This document shows positions 44,001 through 52,659 of a stretch of 64,000 bases of DNA, piece by piece (within the stretch, counting starts at the first letter, position 1; every line of letters begins with the position of its first letter). Origin of the DNA: Chitinophagaceae bacterium (GTDB lineage: Bacteria > Bacteroidota > Bacteroidia > Chitinophagales > UBA10324); the NCBI GenBank assembly GCA_016704325.1, contig JADJAG010000012.1:186001-250000 (forward strand). The letters run 5' to 3'. A program made the translations under genes and the position numbers. The notes beneath the pieces are model-generated. The model did no database searches and was not told where the DNA came from. It worked only from the letters and a program-made list of their open reading frames with translations.

Positions 44001-44524
44001 GAAACAATAGAAGCTGTCGGCAGTTTATTGGTAAGGGTGGATTTCTTTATAAAGCCAAACTTCTCACTGGTCATCCACTGGTAAGAAAAAGTAAGCCCCA
44101 GGTCGGCATTGGTTTCTTCAAAAATTATCTTGTTACCCCACACACTTTTGTAGAGTGCGCGATCTGTTTGATAGATGCCACTGTAACGTTCCGAGAAAGG
44201 TTCCCACAGATAACTTTTACCATCGCGTTGAACCTGCAGCAAGGTTTTACTGCCGGTAGTTTCAGAAGCATCTCTGATCTTATCATCCGTGTAGTAAGGA
44301 AAGAATGCATTATCGGGATTTTTTCTGCCCGCTGTCAAACCACCATTACTGGATAGGTACATCCAGTGATCTGAGTTGCTGACAATAGTCATGAAAAAAG
44401 GTGGCATCTGATCGTAATGGAAAATTTTATAAAAAATCTCGCCACCAATGTCCATAAACTCACCGGTGATCTTATTATCTGTTGATATCAGTTTTGATGC
44501 CCCAAGTTGTATTTCCTTTTTCAT
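41069..44524 (-). CDS. Putative beta-1,3-glucan phosphorylase (GH94-clan, GH149/GH161-like)
   Basis: 1151 residues with no signal peptide, so cytosolic. It opens with a beta-sandwich-like region (FFMTIVSNSDHWMYLSSNGG, SYLWEPFSERYSGIYQTDRA) as in inverting disaccharide phosphorylases. A central helical barrel has SRRHGDPSRPWNLFSIE, NFQGNWRDIFQNWEALCLSF, GYNPYRITRDGIDWE, WANIGYWGDHQVIYLQKFLE and TQRPEWNDANNALVGNGVSM. Length and these motifs suit the large glucan phosphorylases, which cut beta-1,3-glucan with phosphate to glucose-1-phosphate; the family call is from memory and could be another GH94-related group. It is the last gene of an operon with GH16, two GH17 and an MFS porter, which supports the substrate. 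Confidence 0.6.
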   Translation of the reverse strand: MKKEIQLGASKLISTDNKITGEFMDIGGEIFYKIFHYDQMPPFFMTIVSNSDHWMYLSSNGGLTAGRKNPDNAFFPYYTDDKIRDASETTGSKTLLQVQRDGKSYLWEPFSERYSGIYQTDRALYKSVWGNKIIFEETNADLGLTFSYQWMTSEKFGFIKKSTLTNKLPTASIVSVLDGMQNIIPSGINRLLQQAYSNLVDAYKKNELVDDSNIGLFMLSSVIVDKAEPSEALTANLAWSEGLHPDAILLSSNQLDFFRKGIPPVTETDVRATRGSFFVYSEVTLEAQSSKIWHLVAEVNKDAGYVAHLKHFLKETQNIGAQLQLDVNDSTIGLRKILAASDGLQLSQDKLSEYRHLSNVLFNVMRGGIYDDNYKVWKQDFIHFVHDANKQVYTSNESFLSSLENPVSYMLLMEQVTGNGDAQLIRLCYEYLPLTFSRRHGDPSRPWNLFSIEMKREDGTKNLNFQGNWRDIFQNWEALCLSFPSFVESMICKFMNATTADGYNPYRITRDGIDWEAPDPHDPWANIGYWGDHQVIYLQKFLEISRKYHPGALNKMLTENIFAYANVPYRIKRYEDLVKNPFDTIEYDLKVAKMVAERVSKTGSDGKLLWDKNDGVLHVNFTEKIIAAVLAKLSNFIPETGIWMNTQRPEWNDANNALVGNGVSMVTLYYLRRMSSFCIELFREATIEHIELSEEISGFYEQINKALIEFEPLLSGELTDKNRRSVTDALGTAGSSYREKIYRDGFSGKKETVTGGELAEFFAIALKHIDHAIRKNKRQDNLYHAYNLISFNKDEVSIRYLYEMLEGQVAVLSAGILTPAEVNEVLDALKWSTLFRRDQYSYLLYPDRQLPRFMEKNVIPTSLVESNPLLSALAREENQKIFYKDVDGVYHFNAGFRNAADLKTALEKLQSNEQLVQQEKAQVLGIFEKVFDHQSFTGRSGTFYGFEGLGCIYWHMVSKLLLAINENYFLALQHGADDVQLGRMVQHYYDVRAGIGLNKSPEVFGAFPTDAYSHTPGNGGAKQPGMTGQVKEDIISRFGELGVVISKGEISFNPGLLRKSEFLTSPSTYIYMNVVNQEERIELGAGSLAFTLCQVPVVYHLSTEDSTSITNVDDSKTEAPGLTIDASSSFQIFNRTNSIKRIDVRLTPRLH

Positions 44525-44580
44525 TCGGTGGTGCCAATTAATGTTTGTTGATTTAATTCGGATTTTTGAAAAGCAAAAAA

Positions 44581-45855
44581 TTATTGCAACTCATATACCC
44601 TGACATAGTCAATGATAAATTGTTGCGAGGTGATTTCAGGATCCATTCCTTTTGCACCGCCCCATCCGCCGCCCATAGCCAGGTTCAAAATGATATTTTG
44701 CGGATCATTGTACGGCCATGAAAGTGCACTTGAAGTATCTTTGTATTCAAAATATTTTTTTCCGTCAATGAAAATATCAATGCGTTCGGGAAACCACTCA
44801 AGACTGTAAAGGTGATAGGCATTGTTCATGTTTTCCACTTCCGCGATAGCTGTTGGCTGATTGCCAAGTTTGAAATAATAAGCGCCACAGTGAATGGAAG
44901 CATGTGTCTTGCCTTTGCCGGTTAGCGGGTCCATTTCAAATCCTACATTTTCCAGAATATCCACTTCACCGCAATAGGGCCATGATAATTCATCAGTGTA
45001 TTTATCACCCAGCAGCCAACCCGCAGCCCAGGTTCCCTTCCCGCCGGGCACTTTTGCCATGAAGTCTATCTTGCCATAGATAAAACTTACTTTTTCCCGT
45101 GTAGTGATTCTTGCAGAACTCCATGGCATGCCCGCATCGTTCTTACGCGCTTCAATAATCAGGTTGCCATTCTCCTGCCTTGCGTTTTCGGTTCTGCCGC
45201 TGGTGTAATATTGTAACTCATTGTTACCCCAGCCCCAATTACCAAAATCAAAGGTCCATTTGCTGGTGTCAGGTAATCCCTGTCCGTCAAACTCATCGCT
45301 CCATACCATTTTCCATTCTTTGCCGTCCGTTTTTTGTTTGAACACCTTCTTGGTAGGGACCTGCGCTTTCATCAATTCGAATTCAATCTTATCGATGATC
45401 AAAGCGCTATTTTCCACATGCAGTTTCATTTGGTGGGTAGTAGCAGCCAGCGGTGTTCCCTCAATTTGATAAGTGCTGTTCGCGCTTGTGTCCATTGGAG
45501 CTACCGGAATTTTGCCGGTAATGTTATATGTCCTGTTGTCTTTATTATCAATATAATCTTCCAGCCAGCAGTGGGCCTCTTTGTCTGTTCTGTTAGCTGC
45601 GATCAACTTAATTTTATACCTGCCCGAAACCGGAACGGTTACCGCATAGGTCAGCCAGGATCCTGTATCAGCAGTTTGTACACTCATTGCATTGTGGTTG
45701 TTTTTCACAACAGAAATACCTCCTGACTGCCTGAGGAAACTTTCTGCCTCTACCACCACATTATTTTGAGTTGCCGAATCTGGCAGGGTATTTTTTTCTG
45801 TTACGGCACCTTTACAACTAAAAAGTAAAATGGGTAGTACGAGAAACCTGTACAT
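44581..45855 (-). CDS. GH16 laminarinase lipoprotein with CBM6-like domain
   Basis: Start at 45855 (MYRFLVLPILLFSCKGA) gives a lipoprotein signal with Cys near residue 14; the longer frame from 45927 overlaps the preceding gene. 424 residues. About 30-165 is a CBM6-like beta-sandwich (VVVEAESFLRQSGGISV, ALIIDKIEFELM). About 180-424 is GH16: WKMVWSDEFDGQGLPDTSKW, WGWGNNELQYYT, catalytic GEVDILENVG (ExDxxE) and ILNLAMGGGWGG near the end. It is anchored outside the cytoplasm, where it should cut beta-1,3-glucan. It lies 56 bases before the phosphorylase-like gene in the same operon. Confidence 0.94.
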   Translation of the reverse strand: MYRFLVLPILLFSCKGAVTEKNTLPDSATQNNVVVEAESFLRQSGGISVVKNNHNAMSVQTADTGSWLTYAVTVPVSGRYKIKLIAANRTDKEAHCWLEDYIDNKDNRTYNITGKIPVAPMDTSANSTYQIEGTPLAATTHQMKLHVENSALIIDKIEFELMKAQVPTKKVFKQKTDGKEWKMVWSDEFDGQGLPDTSKWTFDFGNWGWGNNELQYYTSGRTENARQENGNLIIEARKNDAGMPWSSARITTREKVSFIYGKIDFMAKVPGGKGTWAAGWLLGDKYTDELSWPYCGEVDILENVGFEMDPLTGKGKTHASIHCGAYYFKLGNQPTAIAEVENMNNAYHLYSLEWFPERIDIFIDGKKYFEYKDTSSALSWPYNDPQNIILNLAMGGGWGGAKGMDPEITSQQFIIDYVRVYELQ

Positions 45856-45923
45856 GGTTAAGAAGTGATTTGTGGTTTGAAAAAAATTAGCTTTTCTACT
45901 CATCAAACTGCATTCAAATCCGA

Positions 45924-46871
45924 TCACTCAGCATGAAGTAATTCCGGGTAATACGGCTGCATCACCATTTTTGGTTTGCGGTCTTTGGTAAAAAGTCCCC
46001 AGTGTTTTTCGGGTTCAAAAGGTTCGTGGGATCCCTTCCAGGATTCGTCGAATGCTTCAAACACAAAAGTGAGAATGCCCTGCTCTTTGCTCCATTCTGT
46101 AAGTGCTTTGTAATAGCGTTCCTGTAAATGAAAGCTTGCATTATCCGGATGAATGCCTTTGCCATTTGAATTGGTGGTCCAGCCCGCTTCGGTGATCACA
46201 ACCTGTTTGTGCGGATACCGGTCTGCTACGCTGTTATAGTTTTCAATGGTAAAATCAAGGGCCTGGTCAATGCTTTTGTATTCCCAAACAGGATACGTGT
46301 GCAGGGAGATGAAGTCCACCGCTTCCGCAAGTGCAGAAAGTTTTTCCTGCCAGGGTATATAGTTTTCACAAAAGGTAACTGGCTGTTGAATGGCTTGCTT
46401 TACTTTTTTTACATACCCGATTACCCGATCAACCGGAACCAGGTGATCCGTCCATTCAGCGGTAGCTTCATTGCCTGCTGAAACGGAGAATATCTCCTTC
46501 GGAAAAAGATTGGCAAGCCGGATCAGCTTATCGATCTGTGCTTCATTCATTCGCTTGTTAGCCTGCAATTCTTCCTCCGAAAAAATGCCTCCCCACGAGC
46601 AATTGAAGTTGCTGATTTCCGCGTCTAAATGTGCGCCCAGCATTACTTTAAAATCCAGCTTTTCCCTGCTGATTACTTCCAGTACCGTTTCCGCATGTGT
46701 AGTGCAGTCGTACAACCGGATAAGCTTCCAGTTTTTGCGAAGAATGAGCAAGTCTTCTTTTATCTGATCGTAAGTGGGAAAGATGCGGGTGACCGGACTT
46801 TGCCCATCCCTGTAGCCGGAATAACAGATGGCGTTCTCCGCTTTCAACAAGGTTTTATTTTCTTTTTGCAT
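45924..46871 (-). CDS. GH17-family beta-1,3-glucanase-like enzyme, no signal peptide
   Basis: 315 residues. The TIM-barrel GH17 pattern is visible: ICYSGYRDGQSP at the start, LIRLYDCTTHAETVLEVI, the acid/base region VSAGNEATAEW and the nucleophile region QVVITEAGWTTNSNGKG, then FVFEAFDESWKGSHEPFEPE near the end. No export signal is evident, so it is probably cytosolic and acts on imported oligosaccharides. It is a diverged paralogue of the next upstream gene (46904-47791), 32 bases away. GH17 members are endo-hydrolases or transglycosylases on beta-1,3-glucan. Confidence 0.85.
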   Translation of the reverse strand: MQKENKTLLKAENAICYSGYRDGQSPVTRIFPTYDQIKEDLLILRKNWKLIRLYDCTTHAETVLEVISREKLDFKVMLGAHLDAEISNFNCSWGGIFSEEELQANKRMNEAQIDKLIRLANLFPKEIFSVSAGNEATAEWTDHLVPVDRVIGYVKKVKQAIQQPVTFCENYIPWQEKLSALAEAVDFISLHTYPVWEYKSIDQALDFTIENYNSVADRYPHKQVVITEAGWTTNSNGKGIHPDNASFHLQERYYKALTEWSKEQGILTFVFEAFDESWKGSHEPFEPEKHWGLFTKDRKPKMVMQPYYPELLHAE

Positions 46872-46903
46872 GTTTTAGATCTGTTTGGTTAAAAACCGGA
46901 TTG

Positions 46904-47791
46904 TTAAAAGAATTTCATGCTACCCGCTTTATCCCAAATGCCCCAGAAGGCGCCAACATCTCCTTCGGCACCGGTTTTCCATGCTTCATCAAAGGAAGAA
47001 AAATAAAACATTTCAATAGCATCTTCTGCTGCCCATTTGTTGGCATTGATAAAGTACTTCATAGCGTTTTCATAAGAAGGAACCGATCCTCCAAATGGTG
47101 TTCCTTTATCCGGCCAGCCTGTTTCGGTGATGATGACTTTTTTTCCATTGCCTGCCCTTACTGCCCTGTTGTACATATCCTTCATGTACAATAGTGAATA
47201 TTCCAGGTTGCAACCTTCCCAGAAGGGATAACAATTGGCAAGCAACACATCGCATGCTTCTGTAATTCGGGGGCGTTTGGCAAATTCATAATAGGCATCT
47301 ACATAACCAACCGGAATACCCGGCAATTCGTGCTTAACACGATACAGATAGTCGAGCAATTCCTCCTCACTCAGGTCTTTTCGGTACATCACCTCATTGC
47401 CAACGGCCGCAATGTCTACACTACCTTCCCTGGCCAGGGCAATCAGATTCTGAATTTCTTTTTCATTCATGCGCTTGTCGGTTCCGAGCCATGCACCTAC
47501 CAGCGTTTTTAATCCGGCCGCATGCGCAATGCGGGGAATGTTTTCATTTCCTTCAGTACAGGAAAAAGAACGGATCCATTTTGTATAAGGCTGGATAATT
47601 TCCATGCGCTGCCTGATCTGCTCTTCCGTAATGATGGTTCCCGGACCCTGTCCCTCTAAGTAAGGGCTGAAGCACATACCATGAATGCCGGTTTCCAGCA
47701 TTTCTTTATAAACAGACTGGAGTTCTTTGGTTGATAATGACTTGAAATCAACCCCTGCCAGTGCAATTAGTACTTCGCTCTTTGTAGCCAT
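46904..47791 (-). CDS. GH17-family enzyme, second paralogue, no signal peptide
   Basis: 295 residues. It starts directly with MATKSEVLIALAGVDFKSLS and no export signal. Conserved parts are IHGMCFSPYLEGQGPG, KRMNEKEIQNLIALAREG, the acid/base region IAAVGNEVMYRKDL, the nucleophile region VIITETGWPDKGTPFGGS and FYFSSFDEAWKTGAEGDVGA. It shares the architecture and active-site context of the gene at 45924 but low overall identity, so the two probably differ in chain length or linkage preference. Second gene of the operon after the MFS porter. Confidence 0.87.
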   Translation of the reverse strand: MATKSEVLIALAGVDFKSLSTKELQSVYKEMLETGIHGMCFSPYLEGQGPGTIITEEQIRQRMEIIQPYTKWIRSFSCTEGNENIPRIAHAAGLKTLVGAWLGTDKRMNEKEIQNLIALAREGSVDIAAVGNEVMYRKDLSEEELLDYLYRVKHELPGIPVGYVDAYYEFAKRPRITEACDVLLANCYPFWEGCNLEYSLLYMKDMYNRAVRAGNGKKVIITETGWPDKGTPFGGSVPSYENAMKYFINANKWAAEDAIEMFYFSSFDEAWKTGAEGDVGAFWGIWDKAGSMKFF

Positions 47792-47897
47792 ACGGAATTA
47801 CTTAAAAATTCTTTTCATCAGTTACAGATTGTAAACGGATGGAGGTTCAGGTTTTCTTTTTCCGTAGAAGAAATGCTTACCGGTATTTCCATCAACA

Positions 47898-49460
47898 CTA
47901 TTTTACCAGGATCGCCTCCAGTTCTTCCAGTGATTTCCCTTTTGTTTCAGGCAGCAACCTCATGATGAAGATGAGTCCCACAACGGCAAAAATGCCATAG
48001 AGCAGAAAGGTTAACGTACTGCCCAGCGTAGCCAGTTCCCAAGGAAAAATGAGCTGCACCAGAAAGCTCACCGCGGAGTTGACAAAGCCTACGAATGATA
48101 TAGCAATTCCCCGGATCTTGTTCGGGAACAGTTCAGAGAACAACACCCACATCACCGGACCTAAGGAGACTGCAAAGGCCGCCACGAAAGCCAGAATGCC
48201 AATGAGAATCAGAGTAGGATTCATAGAAATGGCCGCAGTAATGAATGCTGATTCGTATTTCTTAGACATATCCGGTCCAATAGTTTCCAATACGGCCTTC
48301 TTGAATTCTGTGTCGCTGTTGAAGGTCTTGTCTTTAATTGCAACAAGTTGCTCTATGTTAATCTCCTTTGGCAATTTGGAAATGGAAGCATCGGTCAAGG
48401 TGTATGATGCAGCATTAAAGCCATAGGCCAATAGAAACATCGAGAGGGCAATTCCGGTTACACCAATGGCAAGCAGTGGTTTTCTTCCGAGCCTGTCAAC
48501 CAGCGCCATGGCGACCACCGTAAAAACCAGGTTGGTAATGCCGACCAGTATCGCTTGTATGAATGAGGCATCCGTGCCGATACCAGATTGCTCAAAGATC
48601 ATGGGTGCATAAAAAAAGACGGAATTAATACCTGTGATCTGTTGCAGGACAGCGACTACAATGCCGATGGACATTACCAGCTTCATAGATGGCATTAACA
48701 AGTCCTTGAAAGAGGATTTTTCTTTGGGTCCGGTATCTGCCTTGATGCTCTCTTTTATTTCTTCTACCACTTTCGTCGCTGTTTCCTCATCGCTCAGTCT
48801 TTTCATGATTTTCAGGGCATCATCAAATCTTTCCTTCATGATCAGCCACCTGGGGCTTTGCGGAACGAATTGAAGTAAGATGAAATAAAGAATGGCCGGG
48901 AAAAATTCCAATCCGAGCATCCAGCGCCAGTTGTATTCCCTGATCTTCAATGTCTCTACCCACGTCGCATCTGAAGAGGCCAGGTGAATGATAAGATAGT
49001 TGGTGAAAAACGCCACGGAAATACCGATGACGATATTCAGTTGGTTGAATGAGACCATTTTGCCGCGCAACTTGGGAGGGGAGATTTCGGCGATATACAT
49101 GGGTGCGAGTATCAATGAAATGCCAACACCGATACCACCGATCATGCGGGCTATTACCAGAACGATAAAGGTGGGTGCAAACGCCGAAAGAAATGCAGAG
49201 AATGCATACAACAATGCCGAATATTTCAAAACAACCCTTCTGCCAAACCGGTCGCTTAACGGGCCTGCAAACATCATGGCCACCGTAGCGGCCAACGACA
49301 GAGAGGCAACCGACCAGCCCAGTTCAATTTTTGTAAGCTGGAATTCCGGTTCAATAAACCCAACGACGCCTGATATTACAGAAGCATCGAACCCCATTAA
49401 GAAACCGCCCATGGCGATAACCAGCGCAACCAGTACAATAAAGTTGTTTTGTTTTTTCAT
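47898..49460 (-). CDS. MFS sugar porter (sugar:H+ symporter type)
   Basis: 520 residues, twelve hydrophobic helices. Sugar-porter signatures: GPLSDRFGRRVVLKYSALLY after TM2, RMIGGIGVGISLILAPMYIAEISPPKLRGK around TM4-5, PQSPRWLIMKERFDDAL after TM6, LVDRLGRKPLLAIG after TM8, ELFPNKIRGIAISFVGFVN near TM10-11 and PETKGKSLEELEAIL at the end. An extended loop of about 60 residues lies before TM10 (QLVAIKDKTFNSDTEFKK ...), longer than in XylE. It is the first gene of the beta-glucan operon and should bring glucose or short oligosaccharides over the inner membrane. Confidence 0.93.
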   Translation of the reverse strand: MKKQNNFIVLVALVIAMGGFLMGFDASVISGVVGFIEPEFQLTKIELGWSVASLSLAATVAMMFAGPLSDRFGRRVVLKYSALLYAFSAFLSAFAPTFIVLVIARMIGGIGVGISLILAPMYIAEISPPKLRGKMVSFNQLNIVIGISVAFFTNYLIIHLASSDATWVETLKIREYNWRWMLGLEFFPAILYFILLQFVPQSPRWLIMKERFDDALKIMKRLSDEETATKVVEEIKESIKADTGPKEKSSFKDLLMPSMKLVMSIGIVVAVLQQITGINSVFFYAPMIFEQSGIGTDASFIQAILVGITNLVFTVVAMALVDRLGRKPLLAIGVTGIALSMFLLAYGFNAASYTLTDASISKLPKEINIEQLVAIKDKTFNSDTEFKKAVLETIGPDMSKKYESAFITAAISMNPTLILIGILAFVAAFAVSLGPVMWVLFSELFPNKIRGIAISFVGFVNSAVSFLVQLIFPWELATLGSTLTFLLYGIFAVVGLIFIMRLLPETKGKSLEELEAILVK

Positions 49461-49484
49461 AGGTGAAATTTTTTTGAAAGGAAC

Positions 49485-49492
49485 AATGATAA
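49485..49492 (-). promoter_or_regulatory. Candidate -7 box of the beta-glucan operon
   Basis: The minus strand reads TATCATTG, one mismatch from TAnnTTTG, about 25 bases before the MFS start codon. No convincing -33 element. The rest of 49493-49776 is AT-rich without recognised features. Confidence 0.3.
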
Positions 49493-49776
49493 AAAATCTA
49501 TTTTTCAGTTAATAAGCCAGCACGCGCATAAGGTTGATCTTTAACCGGTAAAAAAAGTTGATTTTGACTTTTTTACATTCCTGTATAGATTCCTGAAGCA
49601 TGTAATGAGTTACTTTGGCCTTGAATGTAAAACTTATTGTAAATATTACAAAATGTTTTTTGTTATAGTTACAAAAAGGAATTTCATGGTACCGGGGAAT
49701 TTACTTTCTGTCTTTCTTTTTATGGAGGCATTCCGTGTTGATGCCGGACTGAGTTACTGTTGCAAAGCAGTAAATG

Positions 49777-49975
49777 CTATTTGAATATCATCTCCTTCTG
49801 ATTGTCATAATGCTGCCTGATTTTATGTTCAAGTTTTTCCAATTTTAAGCGAATGTCTTTGTGTGTAAAAAGCATTTCACGAAGTTTGATGAAAATTCTG
49901 ATGATCCTGATTTTGACCTCAATAGCCCTATCGCTATTTAGCACACTTGATAACAACGCTAACCCTTGCCCCTGA
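49777..49975 (-). pseudogene. ORF6N-domain gene, C-terminal fragment
   Basis: The frame encodes GLALLSSVLNSDRAIEVKIR, IIRIFIKLREMLFTHKDIRL and KLEKLEHKIRQHYDNQKEMIFK, matching the second half of the ORF6N proteins at 55182 and 56061 (LSCILNSNNAIAVNIRVIRI and so on). The DNA-binding N-terminal half (LYGV..K.L..A..RN..RFP) is missing. The coding similarity ends exactly where the repeat at 49977 begins, so the gene was cut by that element. Confidence 0.78.
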
Positions 49976-49976
49976 T

Positions 49977-50402
49977 AGTGCGGATTTGTAGTCACTGGTG
50001 TTCGAATCGTTGAACACTTTCGGTTTGCTGAATTATTCTGAGAAATTCAAAGCGTGCACTGAAATAAAATAAGGACCAACAAGGGACAAACAAAAACAAT
50101 GTCACATTGAGTACTTCGACTACGCTCAGCATTAACTCAGTCGAAATGCGACATTGTTTTTGTTCCTCATTCTCTCAAAAAAAATTGTCGTCGTTCGACT
50201 CCGCTGCTAATGACACATTGTTTAATCAATTGATTTTCAAGATTTATAAAAAGTGTCATTCTCAAAGAACTCGAGTTGCAAAATAGTTTGCGCTCACGAC
50301 GACAATTTTTTTTGTGTCTCTTGCAAACAGACAATTAATCATCTGTATAAATTTAATTACACAACGTTTCGAACACCAATGATTTGTAATCCGGACTTAT
50401 TG
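49977..50402. repeat. Composite element: family A ends around two nested hairpins
   Basis: Left end GTGCGGATTTGTAGTCACTG then GTGTTCGAA; right end GTTTCGAACACCAATGATTTG then TAATCCGGACTT (50364-50397), inverted to each other. Inside, AAAACAATGTCACATTGAG near 50092 pairs with AAATGCGACATTGTTTTT near 50144 across a GTACTTCGACTACGCTCAGC loop. Then AAAAAAAATTGTCGTCG near 50188 pairs with CGACGACAATTTTTTTT near 50297. Non-coding, about 425 bases, larger than the usual family A copies. Confidence 0.7.
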
Positions 50403-50794
50403 AGCAACGGATTTTAAATCCCCGTAACAACCAGTTGTCCCAGGATTTTTTACACCGTCAACGTGTTTCCGCTGGTAAGGCCTGACGGAAGCAAACGGGA
50501 CACGGAGGAATTCAGAAAGCCAATTGGTACAGGTGAATGTTCAGAAGTACCATTCATTGGCAACATCATGAAGTGTTTTTACAGACATGCAGCAAGATAC
50601 AAAAGGAAGAAAAAGAACTTCAGACTTGCGATTGAGGGGCACAAATGGCGACAGAAAATATTAGTTCGACAAAGCTAAATCTTGGTTTGTCGAATTAATT
50701 CTGGTAAGAAGAATGAAGCGGGTAATTTCAGCTTAGAAGAATAACATCAACTGTTGTTATTCTTTCCGGAATCTTTTATTCATAGCTAAAATTA
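50403..50794. other. Intergenic stretch before a T9SS gene
   Basis: A short open frame (50463-50678, basic and Lys-rich) has no recognisable motif and is not called. Otherwise no features apart from a GGATTTTAAATCCCCG palindromic scrap at about 50412. Confidence 0.35.
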
Positions 50795-52624
50795 ATGCAC
50801 ATGAAAAGAATTGCACTTTACTTCCAACTGCTTAATCTTCTTACATTTTCATCTCTTCATGCACAGTATTGCATACCCATCTCTCAAGGGCAGTTTCTCG
50901 AACCGATTGTTGATGGTGTAACGCTCGGAGCAATCAATAATCTGAATAACGGTTTCCCGCAAATGGAAATCGCTTATTCTGATTACACATCAATGTCAAC
51001 AGACCTTGATGCCGGTGCAACGTATACGCTTACGATCAAGTCCGGGGCTTACTTTCAGTATAACTATGCTTCGTGGATTGACTTCAATCACAATGATCAG
51101 TTTGAATCTGGTGAGAAAATCGGGAGCACTTTTTCGGCTTTTAACTACCCGACAGTAAATATTCAATTTACTGTTCCTGCTAATGTTCACAATGGAACTA
51201 CCCGATTAAGAGTACGCGCCACCGCAGAGCCCTTTGGCGTTTGGAATCAATCCACAGATCCGTGTGCACCATGGCAATACGGCGAAACAGAAGATTACTC
51301 AGTAGCAATATCGGGCGGCTTGGAGAATGATCTTTCAGCAAGTAATATTATTAATCCTGTATCGGGAGTGAATTTGGGAGATGAATCAATATCTGTCAAC
51401 ATTCAAAATCTGGGAACACTTACAGCGAGTGACTTTAACTTAAGTTACTCAATAAACAATGGACCTGCAGTAACCGAAACTTTTGGCAGCAGCATCGATC
51501 CTGATTCATCTTCAGTTTTTACTTTTTCATCTGCTGCAGACTTCACCGGTATTTCCTGCTATGATCTTAAGGTATGGCTGACATGGATCAATGATGAAGC
51601 AAGCGCAGACGATACGCTTATCACTTCAATATGTCACACGGAGCCTGTATATGGAAGTAATGTGTGGTATGTTCAGTCAGACATCAACGGCGGGTTGGAG
51701 CCGCTTGGAGGACCTCCGTATAACTCTACCACCAATCGCACTTGCATGAATGATGTGTTTGGTGATAACGGATGGCTTGAAGGATCATTTGAAGAGACAA
51801 ATGCTGATTCGGTTTTCAATACGGCCTCATGTCTGATTTTTATTGACGGAAGTTATGAGGGTGAAGTGCAGTTTCAGAATTATATAGAAGCAAACCGGAC
51901 GCGTATTGAAAACTGGGTGGCCTCGGGAGGGCACTTGCTATTGTTGAATGCGAATGACGGATCTCTCAGCGGAGTTGATCACATCTTCAATTTAGGATTT
52001 GATGACACACGCGTGGTTGCATCCTTCTCTGTCGGATATGCAAAACCTTATGAAACAGGTCATCCCATTTTTAGCGGCCCCTACACGCCGGCGATTAATG
52101 AATGGAGTGCATTCTATTATGCTATATCAGTTTTGTACGGGACCAATTTCGATACTTTGATTGCAGACAATGACGATGAACATTTCTTATTTCAAACATT
52201 AAACTTGCCGCTTCTTGCAGAAAAGAAATGGGGAACAGGTAAGGTGATATTCGGAACCATTTCACCGAGCCAATTGGTAACTCCATCTTCATCTGCTATG
52301 AACAACAGGAGAAACACGTTGCAATATCTGAATGATTGCATCACCACGGGTGATGATTCCACGATACCTAAAACAAGAGAATCCATGATCGTATTTCCAA
52401 ATCCTGCTATTGATGAAGTGACTGTTCAATTCGCGCCCGTAGCTGGCAGCGCCATTATTTGCATTAGGGACCTCAAAGGAAAGGAAATGCCGATGGTATA
52501 TCACTTACAAACAGGAGCAAGCAAGTTTTCATTCGATGTATCAAAACTAGCTTCAGGTATTTACATGCTGGAAATGAAGTGCGCGGAGCGAGGTGCCTTT
52601 CAAAAGCTCGTGGTAATTCATTAA
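50795..52624 (+). CDS. T9SS-exported protein with GEVED and ThuA-like domains
   Basis: 609 residues; signal peptide MKRIALYFQLLNLLTFSSLH (Met1 or Met3 start), cleaved near HAQ. Residues about 60-175 form a GEVED domain (SWIDFNHNDQFESGEKIG, TRLRVRATAEP, YGETEDYSVAI). About 180-275 is a CARDB-like Ig fold. About 285-510 resembles a glutamine-amidotransferase/ThuA-like flavodoxin fold (SCLIFIDGSYEGEVQFQNYI, IENWVASGGHLLLLNANDG, KKWGTGKVIFGTISP). The C-terminal MIVFPNPAIDEVTVQFAPV ... LASGIYMLEMKCAER is a T9SS sorting domain. A secreted or surface protein of unknown activity, monocistronic. Confidence 0.82.
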   Translation: MHMKRIALYFQLLNLLTFSSLHAQYCIPISQGQFLEPIVDGVTLGAINNLNNGFPQMEIAYSDYTSMSTDLDAGATYTLTIKSGAYFQYNYASWIDFNHNDQFESGEKIGSTFSAFNYPTVNIQFTVPANVHNGTTRLRVRATAEPFGVWNQSTDPCAPWQYGETEDYSVAISGGLENDLSASNIINPVSGVNLGDESISVNIQNLGTLTASDFNLSYSINNGPAVTETFGSSIDPDSSSVFTFSSAADFTGISCYDLKVWLTWINDEASADDTLITSICHTEPVYGSNVWYVQSDINGGLEPLGGPPYNSTTNRTCMNDVFGDNGWLEGSFEETNADSVFNTASCLIFIDGSYEGEVQFQNYIEANRTRIENWVASGGHLLLLNANDGSLSGVDHIFNLGFDDTRVVASFSVGYAKPYETGHPIFSGPYTPAINEWSAFYYAISVLYGTNFDTLIADNDDEHFLFQTLNLPLLAEKKWGTGKVIFGTISPSQLVTPSSSAMNNRRNTLQYLNDCITTGDDSTIPKTRESMIVFPNPAIDEVTVQFAPVAGSAIICIRDLKGKEMPMVYHLQTGASKFSFDVSKLASGIYMLEMKCAERGAFQKLVVIH

Positions 52625-52659
52625 ACCTGATGGTAGGGAGGTGGCACTGATTTTTCCCT

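Noticed and set aside
50463..50678. Plus-strand open frame of 71 codons, Lys/Arg rich
   Set aside because: No family pattern and no convincing start context; left uncalled.
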